64,000 nucleotides of DNA from Listeria sp. PSOL-1 (lineage in GTDB: Bacteria; Bacillota; Bacilli; Lactobacillales; Listeriaceae). A program made the position numbers and the translations under genes. The stretch's first letter is position 1. Each line of letters starts with the position of its first letter. The stretch is taken from assembly GCF_902806445.1 (NCBI RefSeq), contig NZ_LR760298.1:620001-684000 (forward strand). Reading direction: 5' to 3'. This document shows, piece by piece, positions 17,344 to 27,071 of this stretch. The notes under the pieces are model-generated. The model worked only from the letters and a program-made list of their open reading frames with translations. It did no database searches and was not told the DNA's origin.

Positions 17344-17641
17344 GGCCATCAGCATCAATTTGGATGTTTTTTCCATTGGGACATGATTTCTGGTCTGCTT
17401 TTAAAAAACCTTTACTGATTAATTCATTTAGCGAGGGAATTTGATTAAATTCAAGTTGATATGCTTGAACTTGTCCTTCTACTAGTGAAATAAACGCATC
17501 GCAACCTTTATTATTAATATTCTTACTTTGTTTGACAACATTTGGGATGGTTAAAAGGAGTAGAATACTGACAACAAGTAAAACAATTAACATCTCAATC
17601 AAGGTAAACGCTTCAGAATCACGCCAATTAAGTTTAAACAT
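17327..17641 (-). CDS. comGC: Major competence pseudopilin ComGC
   Basis: The main subunit of the DNA-uptake pseudopilus, 104 residues. The prepilin motif is EAFTLIEMLIVLLVVSILLLLTIPNV, with a glutamate at mature position 5. In place of the Gly at the usual cleavage position the sequence reads EAFTLIE, so cleavage after Ala is implied. One Cys (GCDAF) and another near the C-terminus (KSCPNGK) could form the intramolecular disulfide known for ComGC. The start follows AAGGAGGTTG. Confidence 0.92.
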   Translation of the reverse strand: MFKLNWRDSEAFTLIEMLIVLLVVSILLLLTIPNVVKQSKNINNKGCDAFISLVEGQVQAYQLEFNQIPSLNELISKGFLKADQKSCPNGKNIQIDADGHVQES

Positions 17642-17656
17642 GTGATTTCAACCTCC

Positions 17657-18679
17657 TTAAATTTGTTCAATCATAGAAAACATCGGTAATAATATGGAAA
17701 GATAGGTTGCGATAACTAAAATGCCAATGATCAAAAAGGCAATCGGTTGAATCCAAGCAAAAATTCGTTCCGTTTTTTCGAGTAATCGAGTGTGACTGCT
17801 TTCATAATAATCAATTAGCTCTTCAGTTAACGTCCCATTTTGTTCACCATGAGCAATAATTTTTGTTAGTTCTTGTTCGAAAAGAGGCAACTTTTTTAGT
17901 GAAGCAGAAAAAGATAAGCCGCTTTCTAATGAGGATTGTATCTTTTGAGCAATTTCTTTAAATAATAATGGTGCTTTGTCTCTTTGGAAAATCTGAATGA
18001 TATTTTGGATAGATAAACCACTTTTTAACAGATAACCACATTCACGTGCTAGTAATTGAGAGTAATGGATACGGAACATTGAGCGAGCTACAGGGATACG
18101 CTTAAGATAGTTATATTGTTCAAGTGGTGTTAACTTAGCTATTTTTCTTGTAAATATAAATATAAGAATAGAGGTAATTATTAAAATAGTAAATAAAATT
18201 ATTGGTAATTGTTCTAGAATAAAGAAATTTGTACGATTATTATTCGCATTTAATTGATGAAATAATAGATTGAATTTAGGAAGTAGGAAGATTTTTAGTA
18301 AAAAAAGGACAATGATCATTGTAAACATTAAAAATGCTGGATAGCGAATGGTTTTTTGTAAATGTTTTTGTTGAAGAGCTCTTTTCTTTAACAGCTGTCC
18401 ACAATCCTTTAATGTGTGATTAAAATAGCCGTGTTCACCTGTATAGGAAATGGGGGCAGTAATAAAAAGAGGGAAAGCAATGCCATGTAAAGCATCGGCT
18501 AAAGAATCTCCTTGATTTAAATAGTGATTTAATTTTAGGTAACGTTTTTGGTGCTGTTTTGCGGTGATACTTAAATAAACAACGGCAGTTTCGATTGGAA
18601 AGCCTTTTTCAAGTAAATCTGCAAGTCTAATCAAAAAATCACCATCTTTATTCCAATCTTTTTTCTGCAAAAAAACCAT
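17657..18679 (-). CDS. comGB: Competence pseudopilus inner-membrane protein ComGB
   Basis: A GspF/PilC-type membrane platform protein of 340 residues, with transmembrane helices near 125-150, 180-200 and 310-335 and two F-domain repeats (second: HYSQLLARECGYLLKSGLSI). The ATG at 18679 follows AGGAAAGGAG. Upstream ATGs in frame lie within comGA and lack a site. It overlaps the end of comGA by 32 bases. Confidence 0.9.
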   Translation of the reverse strand: MVFLQKKDWNKDGDFLIRLADLLEKGFPIETAVVYLSITAKQHQKRYLKLNHYLNQGDSLADALHGIAFPLFITAPISYTGEHGYFNHTLKDCGQLLKKRALQQKHLQKTIRYPAFLMFTMIIVLFLLKIFLLPKFNLLFHQLNANNNRTNFFILEQLPIILFTILIITSILIFIFTRKIAKLTPLEQYNYLKRIPVARSMFRIHYSQLLARECGYLLKSGLSIQNIIQIFQRDKAPLLFKEIAQKIQSSLESGLSFSASLKKLPLFEQELTKIIAHGEQNGTLTEELIDYYESSHTRLLEKTERIFAWIQPIAFLIIGILVIATYLSILLPMFSMIEQI

Positions 18680-19670
18680 AAGCAACTCCTTTCCTGTATT
18701 GCTTTTTAATAGAAGAATGTATAGAAGCTTGGCCATTGATGCAATCGGTTAAAAGCTCATCATTCGCAGTTTCATATAAAACTGTTTGTTTGAGTGGGTG
18801 ATGTGTGCAATAAATCGAACAGTTTCTGTGACATAAAGGGCAATATAAATCAGTTAATTGTTGATAGCTTATACCTAATAAAGCATCATTTAAATCATCA
18901 CGTGTTACACCAAGATCTGTTAGTCTTGTAATCATTGTGTTTAGATTTGAAGCGTGGATTGTGCTTAGAACTAAATGTCCTGTTAGAGCTGCACGAATGG
19001 CCATTTTTGCGGTTTCAGAATCACGTATTTCACCAATGATTAAAATGTCAGGGTCGTGTCGCAGGACAGCACGAAGGACCTTCTCATAATTCAAGCCAGC
19101 TTTTTCATTGATTTCAACTTGTAAAAAAGAAGGAGAATAGTGTTCTACTGGATCTTCAACAGTGATGACATGTTTTGCGCGGTTACGGCAAAGTTCATTG
19201 GCTAAGCTATACATTGAGTTTGACTTTCCGCTGCCTGTTGTTCCTGAAAATAAGAACAGGCCATAGCGATTATGGCAACACGCTATGATTTTTTTGGCGC
19301 TTGCTTTAAAAATAGTACTATTTAAAAAAGGAATCGTTGCTTGGTAATGAAAAAGGCGAATGACTAAGCTTTCAGAACCTAATTTGTCTGGAAGTGCAGA
19401 AATACGTAATGCGAATGTCTTTTCGTTTAATTGTTTTTCGAATTGTCCAGATTGCGGTTTACGCTTTTCGCAAATATCCATAGATGCTTGGAATTTCAAA
19501 TAAGATTGTAATTTAGCGCCTTCAAGTAGAGGTAATTGCATAATGGTATGAAGTTTATTTAGAATTCGTAAGCGGACAATCCAGTATTTGGTGGTTGGAT
19601 GAATATGGATGTCAGAAGCATTTAAATTCGTTGCTTTGGTGAGAATACGCGAAAAAAGTTGTTGGGGCAT
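18648..19670 (-). CDS. comGA: Competence traffic ATPase ComGA
   Basis: The secretion ATPase powering the transformation pseudopilus, 340 residues. It has Walker A GTTGSGKS, the Asp box TVEDPVEH, Walker B DILIIGEIRD and a His box LTGHLVLSTIHAS. The C-terminus has CPLCHRNCSIYC-like cysteines of the tetracysteine zinc site. The ATG at 19670 sits 4 bases after AGGAGGTG. The ATG at 19694 has no site. It heads the comG operon. Confidence 0.95.
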   Translation of the reverse strand: MPQQLFSRILTKATNLNASDIHIHPTTKYWIVRLRILNKLHTIMQLPLLEGAKLQSYLKFQASMDICEKRKPQSGQFEKQLNEKTFALRISALPDKLGSESLVIRLFHYQATIPFLNSTIFKASAKKIIACCHNRYGLFLFSGTTGSGKSNSMYSLANELCRNRAKHVITVEDPVEHYSPSFLQVEINEKAGLNYEKVLRAVLRHDPDILIIGEIRDSETAKMAIRAALTGHLVLSTIHASNLNTMITRLTDLGVTRDDLNDALLGISYQQLTDLYCPLCHRNCSIYCTHHPLKQTVLYETANDELLTDCINGQASIHSSIKKQYRKGVAYGFFAEKRLE

Positions 19671-19746
19671 TGAGCACCTCCTATTAGTATACATATTCGC
19701 CGCCTTCTGGTTAATTCCTTTTTTAGGAAATGAACGTTTTTAATGG

Positions 19747-19832
19747 AAAAATGAATTTTTTGAAGTATATAGCACGTATATTTTCGCTTGTTTGTGAAAA
19801 ATAACTTGTTCTCCAAATAAAAAAAATATTTT
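19747..19832 (-). promoter_or_regulatory. Candidate ComK box region upstream of comGA
   Basis: AAAA-N5-TTTT motifs occur at 19747-19759 and 19820-19832, with a 3-of-4 partial one at 19797-19809. The minus strand also carries an extended TGC-TATATA -10 without a good -35, as expected for an activator-dependent promoter. The box spacings (37 and 10 bases) do not match the classical 8, 18 or 31, so this is tentative. Confidence 0.35.
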
Positions 19833-19961
19833 TGAGAAATAATTTGATAAACATTGTGCTGTTTTTAACATACGTACATTTACATTATTTAAATCCATAA
19901 AAGCACTTACATTCCGAACGAATTTTAAAATAAATCCTTAAAACAGAACAAAATCAATTAT

Positions 19962-19990
19962 TTGCTGAACGTTTCAACAAATGGTAAGCT
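19962..19990 (+). promoter_or_regulatory. Promoter of the gcv operon
   Basis: TTGCTG (19962-19967), 17 bp, TAAGCT (19985-19990), with extended -10 TG at 19982-19983. Confidence 0.55.
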
Positions 19991-20009
19991 ATAGGAAAGG
20001 CAAAAATAC

Positions 20010-20172
20010 ATAGCAATTGCGGGTGAAAATAAGCAGAGAGATCGAGCTTTCGGCGCCGACGGGGAAAGCATATGTATGTGAAACTCTCAGGCAAAAGAAT
20101 GTTTATTGGACGCGACTCTGGAGTAAATCAGGATACGACAGAGGCTTATCTTTTTAATAATAAGCCTTTTTT
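20010..20172 (+). promoter_or_regulatory. Glycine riboswitch with terminator, single aptamer
   Basis: A conserved aptamer core is visible: GCAGAGAG (about 20033), GGCGCCGACGGGGAAA (about 20052), AAACTCTCAGGCAAAAGAA (about 20081), then GACGCGACTCTGGAG (about 20109). Only one aptamer is present, with no second copy before the terminator. The expression platform is AGGCTTAT (20142-20149) pairing with ATAAGCCT (20160-20167) plus six Ts, 24 bases before gcvT. In this class glycine binding usually turns expression on by preventing termination; that direction is family knowledge. Confidence 0.93.
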
Positions 20173-20190
20173 CTATGAGGAGGAGTAGAG

Positions 20191-21279
20191 ATGGGAGAAT
20201 TAAAAAAAACACCGCTTCACTCTGTATATGCTAAGTACGGAGCAAAGACAATCGATTTTGGAGGATGGGATCTTCCTGTGCAATTTGCTGGAATTAAAGC
20301 AGAGCACGAAGCTGTTCGTACAGATGTAGGCGTTTTTGATGTTTCACATATGGGTGAGATTACTGTGAAGGGATCCGGAAGTGAAGCTTATTTACAGAAA
20401 ATGCTATCGAATGATCTGACAAAATTAAGCGATGGACGTGCTCAATATAACATCATGTGCTACGAAGATGGTGGTGCAGTAGATGATTTAGTTGTTTATC
20501 GCAAGGGTGAGCATGATTATTTACTTGTTGTCAATGCGGCTAATATTGAAAAAGATTACAGCTGGCTAAAAGAGCATGAAACGGAAGATGTCGCTGTTGA
20601 AAACGTTTCAAAAGAATATGGTCAACTTGCTTTACAAGGACCTAATGCTGAAAAAATTTTATCGGACTTAACAAATGCCGATTTAAGCGCTATTTCTTTT
20701 TTCGGTTTTGTAACCGACGTAGAAGTTGCAGGTGTAAAAGCGTTAATCTCTCGAAGTGGCTACACTGGTGAAGATGGTTTTGAGATCTATACAAAAAGCG
20801 AAGACACTGAAAAAGTATTTGAATCACTTATGGAAAAAAATGTACCACCAATTGGGCTTGGTGCACGTGATACACTTCGATTTGAAGCAAATCTTGCACT
20901 TTACGGGCAAGAATTAACAAAAGAAATTACACCACTTGAAGCGGGGCTAAATTTTGCAGTCAAATTAAAAAAAGAAGCTAATTTTATTGGAAAAAAAGCT
21001 TTGTCAAAACAAAAAGAGCAAGGTGTACCACGCAAATTAGTTGGCATTGAACTCATTGATCGTGGCATACCGCGACATGGATATGCAGTTTATGCAGGCG
21101 AACAAGAAATAGGAGAAATAACGTCTGGAACGCAATCACCAACACTTGGGAAAAGCCTTGGTTTGGCGCTAATAAAGACGGACTATGCTGAAGTAGGAAC
21201 AAAAGTACAAGTGCTTGTTCGAAATAAAAAACTAGAAGCTATAGTTGTTAAGACACCCTTTTACAAGCGTTCTAAATAA
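20191..21279 (+). CDS. gcvT: Glycine cleavage system T protein (aminomethyltransferase)
   Basis: Transfers the aminomethyl carbon from H protein to tetrahydrofolate, giving 5,10-methylene-THF and ammonia. The 362-residue product contains FDVSHMGEI, the GALFGTTAD-type domain order, [14 protein letters not shown], and [21 protein letters not shown]. The ATG start follows GAGGAGGAG at a normal distance. It is the first gene of the riboswitch-controlled operon with gcvPA and gcvPB. The H protein and lipoamide dehydrogenase are not in this operon. Confidence 0.97.
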   Translation: MGELKKTPLHSVYAKYGAKTIDFGGWDLPVQFAGIKAEHEAVRTDVGVFDVSHMGEITVKGSGSEAYLQKMLSNDLTKLSDGRAQYNIMCYEDGGAVDDLVVYRKGEHDYLLVVNAANIEKDYSWLKEHETEDVAVENVSKEYGQLALQGPNAEKILSDLTNADLSAISFFGFVTDVEVAGVKALISRSGYTGEDGFEIYTKSEDTEKVFESLMEKNVPPIGLGARDTLRFEANLALYGQELTKEITPLEAGLNFAVKLKKEANFIGKKALSKQKEQGVPRKLVGIELIDRGIPRHGYAVYAGEQEIGEITSGTQSPTLGKSLGLALIKTDYAEVGTKVQVLVRNKKLEAIVVKTPFYKRSK

Positions 21280-21292
21280 GGAGGAAAAGACA

Positions 21293-22636
21293 ATGAAATA
21301 TCGTTACTTACCGATGACAGAACAAGATGAAAAAGAAATGTTAGCAAAAATTGGCGCTAAGTCAATTGATGACTTATTTAGCGATATTCCTGAGAAAATA
21401 CGTTTCAAGCGCAACTATCAGTTAAAAGAAGCAGCGCCTGAACCAACTTTGTTAAAAGAGCTAGCAGAACTTGCAAATAAAAATGCTAATACGATGGATC
21501 ATGCTTCGTTCTTAGGAGCAGGCGTTTATAGCCATTATATTCCAACGATTGTTGATCACGTAATTTCACGTTCAGAGTTTTATACAGCTTATACTCCTTA
21601 TCAGCCAGAAATTTCACAAGGGGAACTCCAAGCGATCTTTGAATTTCAGACGATGATTGCTGAGCTTACTGGCATGGATTTAGCAAATTCATCGATATAT
21701 GACGGGGGAACCGCTCTAGCTGAAGGTGCAATGCTTGCAAGTGCTCATGTAAAACGTAAAAAAATTCTTGTTTCAGAGGGTGTTCACCCAGAATCTATCC
21801 ATGTATTAAAAACTTATGCGAGCGGCCAGCATATTGAGGTAACCATTGTTCCAGAAAAAAATGGAACGACAGATCAAGAAGCTTTAGCCAATTTACTTGA
21901 TGAAAATGTTGCAGCTTTTGTTGTTCAATATCCTAATTTTCATGGTCAAATTGAACCGCTTGCTGATTTTGAAAAACTTGTTCATGACAACCAATCACTT
22001 TTCATTGTTTCAAGTAATCCACTTGCATTAGGAATCTTAACTCCACCTGGTGAATTTGGTGCTGATATTGTTACAGGGGATACTCAAGTATTTGGGATAC
22101 CAGAATCATTTGGTGGACCGCATTGTGGTTATTTTGCGGTCACTAATAAATTGATGCGTAAAGTGCCAGGGAGACTTGTTGGTGAAACAACGGATGAATC
22201 CGGTAAACGAGGCTATGTTTTGACACTTCAAGCACGTGAGCAACACATTCGCCGGGATAAAGCTACATCAAATATTTGCTCCAATCAGGCATTAAACGCT
22301 TTAGCATCTTCTGTTGCTATGGTAGCACTTGGCAAAAATGGTTTAGCCGAAATGGCACAACAAAATATTGATAAAGCGCATTATGCTAAATCGCGTTTTA
22401 GCGAAAGCGGTTTTAACGTCATATTTTCAGATGCTTTCTTTAACGAATTTGTTGTGAAATTAAATCAATCCGTTTATGAAGTCAATCAAGCGCTGTTAGA
22501 AAAAGGTTTTATTGGAGGTTTTGATTTAGGACGTTATGCGGATAAATATCAAAATCATATGTTAGTCGCTGTAACGGAGATGCGGACAAAAGAAGAAATT
22601 GATGCTTTTGTTGAAAGTTTGGAGGGAGCAAAATGA
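21293..22636 (+). CDS. gcvPA: Glycine dehydrogenase (decarboxylating) subunit 1
   Basis: The N-terminal half of the split P protein, 447 residues. It is structurally related to PLP enzymes but lacks the PLP lysine and forms the heterotetramer with GcvPB. Recognisable motifs are the N-terminal [31 protein letters not shown], and [16 protein letters not shown]. The ATG at 21293 follows AAGGAGG. The frame is open upstream to 21245, but that part overlaps the gcvT end. It overlaps gcvPB by 4 bases. Confidence 0.96.
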   Translation: MKYRYLPMTEQDEKEMLAKIGAKSIDDLFSDIPEKIRFKRNYQLKEAAPEPTLLKELAELANKNANTMDHASFLGAGVYSHYIPTIVDHVISRSEFYTAYTPYQPEISQGELQAIFEFQTMIAELTGMDLANSSIYDGGTALAEGAMLASAHVKRKKILVSEGVHPESIHVLKTYASGQHIEVTIVPEKNGTTDQEALANLLDENVAAFVVQYPNFHGQIEPLADFEKLVHDNQSLFIVSSNPLALGILTPPGEFGADIVTGDTQVFGIPESFGGPHCGYFAVTNKLMRKVPGRLVGETTDESGKRGYVLTLQAREQHIRRDKATSNICSNQALNALASSVAMVALGKNGLAEMAQQNIDKAHYAKSRFSESGFNVIFSDAFFNEFVVKLNQSVYEVNQALLEKGFIGGFDLGRYADKYQNHMLVAVTEMRTKEEIDAFVESLEGAK

Positions 22637-24093
22637 AAAACAGTGAAACGATGAAACTAGTCTTTGAGCGTTCTGTTCCTGGTCGTATTGGTTTTAGTTT
22701 GCCAGAATCTGATGTCCCTAAGATTAACTTAACAAGCGTTTTAGCGAAAGATTATGTCCGAAGTAATCTGGCTGCTTTGCCGGAATTAAGCGAGCTTGAA
22801 ATTATGCGGCACTATACAGAGCTTTCCAATCATAATTTTGGAGTTGATTCAGGCTTTTATCCACTAGGTTCATGTACGATGAAATATAATCCAAAAATCA
22901 ATGAAAAAGTAGCACGGTTTCCTGGTTTTTCTCATATTCACCCTTACCAGCCGGAAAGTTCTGTTCAAGGAGCAATGAAGCTGCTTTATGATTTGCAAAC
23001 AAGTTTAATTGAAATTACAGGAATGGATGAAGTAACGCTCCAACCAGCAGCAGGAGCACAAGGTGAATGGACAGGGCTAATGCTAATACGCGCTTATCAC
23101 ACTGCTAATGGTGATACCAAACGAACAAAAGTGATTATACCTGATTCTGCTCACGGGACCAATCCAGCTTCGGCAACGGTTGCAGGATTAGATGTAGTGA
23201 CCGTTAAATCAAACAATCATGGACTTGTTGATGTTGAAGATTTGAAAAAAATTGTAGGCGACGATACTGCGGCACTTATGTTAACGAACCCTAACACACT
23301 AGGATTATTCGAAAAAGACATTGTTGAAATTGCTGAGATCATTCACGAGGCCGGAGGTAAATTATATTATGATGGTGCGAACCTGAATGCAATTATGGCG
23401 AAAGTGCGTCCAGGAGATATGGGATTTGATGTTGTACATCTAAATCTACATAAAACATTTACAGGGCCACATGGCGGCGGAGGACCGGGTTCTGGTCCAA
23501 TTGGGATAAAAAAAGATTTAATTCCCTTTTTACCCACACCTGTTTTAACTAAAAAAGAGGAAAAATATCTCTTTGACTATCATTATCCACAGTCAATTGG
23601 ACGTGTAAAACCGTATTATGGGAATTTTGGTATTAATGTACGGGCTTACACGTATATCCGTACAATGGGACCACAAGGGTTACAAAAAGTAACGGAATAC
23701 GCTGTTTTAAATGCTAACTATATGATGCGCCGATTAGAGGAAGCGTTTGAATTGCCATTTAATCAAATATGCAAGCATGAGTTTGTTTTAAGTGGAAGTA
23801 AGCAAAAGAAATTAGGCGTTCGAACACTTGATATTGCTAAACGTTTACTTGATCATAATTTTCATCCACCAACTGTTTATTTCCCGCTCATTGTGGATGA
23901 GGCCATCATGATTGAGCCAACTGAAACGGAATCAAAAGAAACGCTCGATCGATTTATTGATACAATGCTTAAAATTGCTAAAGAAACAGAGGAAAATCCA
24001 GAAATTGTTCAAGAAGCACCTTATCATACTTATGTTAAACGATTGGATGAGACAAAGGCGGCACGTCATCCTATCCTACGTTATCAAAAATAA
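22633..24093 (+). CDS. gcvPB: Glycine dehydrogenase (decarboxylating) subunit 2
   Basis: The C-terminal, PLP-binding half of the P protein, 486 residues. The lysine that binds PLP sits in [21 protein letters not shown]. The upstream [12 protein letters not shown] and [11 protein letters not shown] regions match the cofactor site. The start overlaps the gcvPA stop (ATGA), so translation is coupled. It is followed by a strong hairpin terminator. Operon order gcvT-gcvPA-gcvPB is standard for Listeria and Bacillus. Confidence 0.96.
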   Translation: MKNSETMKLVFERSVPGRIGFSLPESDVPKINLTSVLAKDYVRSNLAALPELSELEIMRHYTELSNHNFGVDSGFYPLGSCTMKYNPKINEKVARFPGFSHIHPYQPESSVQGAMKLLYDLQTSLIEITGMDEVTLQPAAGAQGEWTGLMLIRAYHTANGDTKRTKVIIPDSAHGTNPASATVAGLDVVTVKSNNHGLVDVEDLKKIVGDDTAALMLTNPNTLGLFEKDIVEIAEIIHEAGGKLYYDGANLNAIMAKVRPGDMGFDVVHLNLHKTFTGPHGGGGPGSGPIGIKKDLIPFLPTPVLTKKEEKYLFDYHYPQSIGRVKPYYGNFGINVRAYTYIRTMGPQGLQKVTEYAVLNANYMMRRLEEAFELPFNQICKHEFVLSGSKQKKLGVRTLDIAKRLLDHNFHPPTVYFPLIVDEAIMIEPTETESKETLDRFIDTMLKIAKETEENPEIVQEAPYHTYVKRLDETKAARHPILRYQK

Positions 24094-24144
24094 ATGAAGG
24101 ACCTCGCTATATTTTTAAACAAAAAATATAGCGAGGTCCTTCAT
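24094..24144. terminator. Bidirectional terminator between gcvPB and the rhodanese gene
   Basis: A perfect 23-bp stem (24094-24116 with 24122-24144) closes a 5-base loop, with AT-rich flanks on both sides. It starts immediately after the gcvPB stop. Confidence 0.9.
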
Positions 24145-24157
24145 TTTATCGTTTTAC

Positions 24158-24541
24158 TTATTTTTTTGCTTTTGTTTTGCCTGTCCATTTGCGGAAGCCA
24201 CCTTTTAATTGATATAAATGGGTGTATCCGCGCTTATATAACATAATGGCTGCTCGATTACTTCTTTGAGCAGATTGACAATATAAGTATACAGGTAAGT
24301 CTTTTCTAATTTCAGCTGCCCGCTGCTTTAGCTGAGTAACAGGAATGTTTCTAGCTCCAAGAATGTGTCCGCTATTAAATTCATTTGGTTCACGAACATC
24401 AATTAATTGCGCTTTACGATAACCTTCTTTGAACTGCTCCTCTGTTAAAACAGTTAATGCTTTTTTTCGCATAATCAGTTTATAAATCTCATATCCTAAT
24501 AAAATTAGTAAAATGATAATTGCAACAATCCAACTAGCCAA
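24158..24541 (-). CDS. Membrane-anchored rhodanese-like protein
   Basis: A 127-residue protein with an N-terminal transmembrane helix (about 4-20) and a single rhodanese domain. The domain shows IDVREPNEFNSGHILGARNIPV and the active-site loop YCQSAQRSNRAA with the catalytic Cys at YCQS. It resembles B. subtilis YqhL and Listeria rhodaneses beside the gcv genes. The sulfur substrate is unknown. The terminator at 24094 closes it. Confidence 0.9.
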   Translation of the reverse strand: MASWIVAIIILLILLGYEIYKLIMRKKALTVLTEEQFKEGYRKAQLIDVREPNEFNSGHILGARNIPVTQLKQRAAEIRKDLPVYLYCQSAQRSNRAAIMLYKRGYTHLYQLKGGFRKWTGKTKAKK

Positions 24542-24580
24542 ATTCTATTCTCCTCTCTTAACTTTAAACTCTATTATAAC

Positions 24581-24829
24581 CTATTTTTTGCCACCATCAA
24601 TGACTTTCAATCTGGATTTTTTTCTTTTTTGACGGCTTTTGTTTTGTTTGACAGCTTTTTGGTATTTTTTATCCTCAGTGTTTTTGAATCGAGATAAAAA
24701 GAATAGGCCTAGGCAAGCGACAATCAAGCCAGTCAAAAGCAGGATGAGAAAGCTTTTGACTCCGCCAGTTAGTAAGCCAATAAGCGTAAGTCCAAGCAAA
24801 ATGGAGCAAAAAAACCAATTCCATTTCAT
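24581..24829 (-). CDS. Small membrane protein, unknown function
   Basis: An 82-residue protein of no named family that I recognise. It has two transmembrane helices (about 4-22 and 28-45) followed by a strongly basic, Lys/Gln-rich tail ending KVIDGGKK. The ATG at 24829 is 7 bases from GAGGTG. The frame also allows TTG at 24832. It sits 11 bases after the YqhQ-like gene and is likely co-transcribed with it. Confidence 0.78.
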   Translation of the reverse strand: MKWNWFFCSILLGLTLIGLLTGGVKSFLILLLTGLIVACLGLFFLSRFKNTEDKKYQKAVKQNKSRQKRKKSRLKVIDGGKK

Positions 24830-24840
24830 CAATGATCACC

Positions 24841-25800
24841 TCATTCGAGTAATTCAAGGTTTTCTGGTTCATTTTTCAAAGGCGCTTGTTCTGTGTGTAA
24901 AAGTTCGTTAAATGATGCAATAGCAACTTCTACTTGGCTATCATCTGGCTCTTTTGTTGTTAAGAGCTGAAGCCAAAGTCCAGGATAGCCTAAAAAGCGT
25001 AGAATGGGGAGATCACGACATTTATTTGTCAGTTGAAGTACTTCAAAAGCTACACCAAGCACAACCGGAATAAGTAAGATACGATCAAGAATTCTTAGCC
25101 AAAATGGATCAGTCGGAACTAAAAAATAAATGAACATACCGATAACGACGGTGAATAAAATAAAGCTACTACCACAGCGGTAATGTAGTCGTGATTGTTT
25201 TTGGACGTTTTGAATCGTAAGTGGTAATTCTTTTTCATAGCAATTAATCACTTTATGCTCAGAGCCGTGATACTCAAAAACACGCTTGATAAGTGGTGTT
25301 TGTGAAATAATAAAAAGATAAGTAAGCAATAAAATAAGCTTGAAAAAACTTTCTAAAATAACTTGTCCTACATCACTTGGAACAATAAATCTAAAGAGTT
25401 GTGCTAAAAAAACGGGAGCAAGTGTCAGCGCAAATTTAGCAAAAATAAACGAAAGGACCCCAATGAGAGCGACACCTAACCACATAACAAGCTTGGATTC
25501 CTTCTCTTCCTTTTTTTCTGGATTTAAAGGGTCTTGATCATAATTTTCAGTTGCAAAGCTAAGGTGTTTAGCGCCGATAGCACTGGACTCGACCAAAGCG
25601 ACAATTCCTCGTATAAAGGGGATTTTTTTGAGTTTAGTAGACCAAGCGGGTGTGTTTTTTTCTAAATAAAAAAAAGCGAGTGAACCATCTTTTTTTCTAA
25701 TCGCGGTTACAGTTTGCTTTTTGCCGCCAAACATAACGCCTTCAATTAAGGCTTGACCGCCATATGCAGGCTTTCTTTTTTCTGACAAAAAATTCACCAA
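24841..25800 (-). CDS. DUF1385 (YqhQ) family membrane protein
   Basis: A 319-residue protein of the DUF1385 family, homologous to B. subtilis YqhQ. The N-terminus has the signature KPAYGGQALIEGVMFGGKK, then several membrane helices (about 103-125, 140-165, 200-225) and the conserved FEYHGSEHKVINCYEKELPLT and LHYRCGSSFILF. The family is of uncertain function. In-frame TTG (25800) and GTG (25797) starts are both close to AAAAGG; the start is not certain. Confidence 0.87.
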   Translation of the reverse strand: MVNFLSEKRKPAYGGQALIEGVMFGGKKQTVTAIRKKDGSLAFFYLEKNTPAWSTKLKKIPFIRGIVALVESSAIGAKHLSFATENYDQDPLNPEKKEEKESKLVMWLGVALIGVLSFIFAKFALTLAPVFLAQLFRFIVPSDVGQVILESFFKLILLLTYLFIISQTPLIKRVFEYHGSEHKVINCYEKELPLTIQNVQKQSRLHYRCGSSFILFTVVIGMFIYFLVPTDPFWLRILDRILLIPVVLGVAFEVLQLTNKCRDLPILRFLGYPGLWLQLLTTKEPDDSQVEVAIASFNELLHTEQAPLKNEPENLELLE

Positions 25801-25866
25801 CCTTTTCTTTCTTATGGTGCTATTTTACGCTAAAAAATCACTTTCGTATATATAAAAATCAAATTA

Positions 25867-25875
25867 TGCTAAAAT
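25867..25875 (+). promoter_or_regulatory. Extended -10 promoter of the pepP-efp unit
   Basis: TG (25867-25868), one base, then TAAAAT (25870-25875). No good -35 is seen. Confidence 0.45.
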
Positions 25876-25912
25876 AACTTAAGAAACGAGTAGGGTACGT
25901 AAGGAGGAAAAA

Positions 25913-26974
25913 ATGAATAAGCTAGCAAAAATCCAAAAATTACTTGCGAAAAAGCAGATGGAAGCTGTTTTGGTGACAAGTGAATTTAATCGACGTTATG
26001 TTTCTGGTTTTACAGGTACAAGTGGCATGGCGCTCCTTCTTCCAAATAACGCCTTTTTTATAACAGATTTTCGCTATACAGAACAAGCAACGAAAGAGAC
26101 AGAAGGCTATGAAGTGATTAAGCATCAAGGTTCAATTTTTGCTGAAGTAGAAAGGCTATTAAAAGCAAACGATATAAAAGAGCTTTGTTTTGAAGAAGAT
26201 TATGTTACAGTAGCTGAATTTAAGATGATGGAGCAAGCTTTTTCTACACTTTTAAAACCATTAAGCGGCTTTTTTGAAGCGATGCGTGAGGTAAAGACGG
26301 AAGCTGAGTTAAAAGCTATCCAAACAGCTTGTGAAATTGCTGATGCTGCTTTTGAACATATCTTAGGCTTTATCAAGGTCGGTATGACTGAAATTGAAGT
26401 TTCAAATGAATTGGAGTTTTTCATGCGTCGTAATGGGGCAACCGGCTCTTCATTTGATACGATTGTTGCAAGTGGGTACCGCTCTGCTTTACCACATGGG
26501 GTAGCTTCGAATAAAAAGATAGCAGATGGTGATTTTGTTACGATGGATTACGGCTGTTATTACGGTGGCTATTGCTCAGATATGACACGTACGATTGCGC
26601 TTGGAGAACCTGATGCAAAATTAAAAGAGATTTATCAAATTACTTTAGCTGCTGAGCTTAAAGTGATCGAAGCAATCAAACCAGGAATGAGCGGTGTCGA
26701 AGCTGACAAAATTGCCCGGGATTACATTACAAGCTTTGGTTACGGGGAAGCTTTTGGTCATTCGCTTGGCCATGGAATCGGTCTTGAAATTCATGAAGGT
26801 CCGAACTTGTCAGTAAAAAGCCCGCAAATGCTTATCCCCGGGAATGTGGTTACCGATGAACCAGGAATTTATTTACCAAAAATTGGTGGCGTGCGAATTG
26901 AGGACGATTTATTGATTACAGAGACCGGATGTAGCGTTTTGACGCAGGCTCCAAAAGAATTAATTATCCTTTAA
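25913..26974 (+). CDS. Xaa-Pro peptidase (M24B family)
   Basis: A metallopeptidase (YqhT-like, Xaa-Pro dipeptidase/aminopeptidase P) of 353 residues. The N-terminal creatinase-like domain is followed by the pita-bread domain with metal ligands in VTMDYGCYYGGYCSDMTRTI (two Asp), SLGHGIGLEIHEGP (His) and the Glu pair VTDEPGIYLP and VRIEDDLLIT. The start follows AAGGAGG. It is the gene upstream of efp in many Firmicutes. Confidence 0.93.
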   Translation: MNKLAKIQKLLAKKQMEAVLVTSEFNRRYVSGFTGTSGMALLLPNNAFFITDFRYTEQATKETEGYEVIKHQGSIFAEVERLLKANDIKELCFEEDYVTVAEFKMMEQAFSTLLKPLSGFFEAMREVKTEAELKAIQTACEIADAAFEHILGFIKVGMTEIEVSNELEFFMRRNGATGSSFDTIVASGYRSALPHGVASNKKIADGDFVTMDYGCYYGGYCSDMTRTIALGEPDAKLKEIYQITLAAELKVIEAIKPGMSGVEADKIARDYITSFGYGEAFGHSLGHGIGLEIHEGPNLSVKSPQMLIPGNVVTDEPGIYLPKIGGVRIEDDLLITETGCSVLTQAPKELIIL

Positions 26975-27071
26975 GGAAATTTGTAAGTTAGCCGATTTTA
27001 TGGTTAAATAATAAAAGTAAAGAAAATGGAATGAACAGATCTTTTTAAGATCATTAACAGGAGGAAAAAAC

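Noticed and set aside
19622-19816. Minus-strand 64-codon ORF upstream of and overlapping comGA
   Set aside because: It runs through the comG promoter region and in a different frame, has no ribosome site, and resembles no family.
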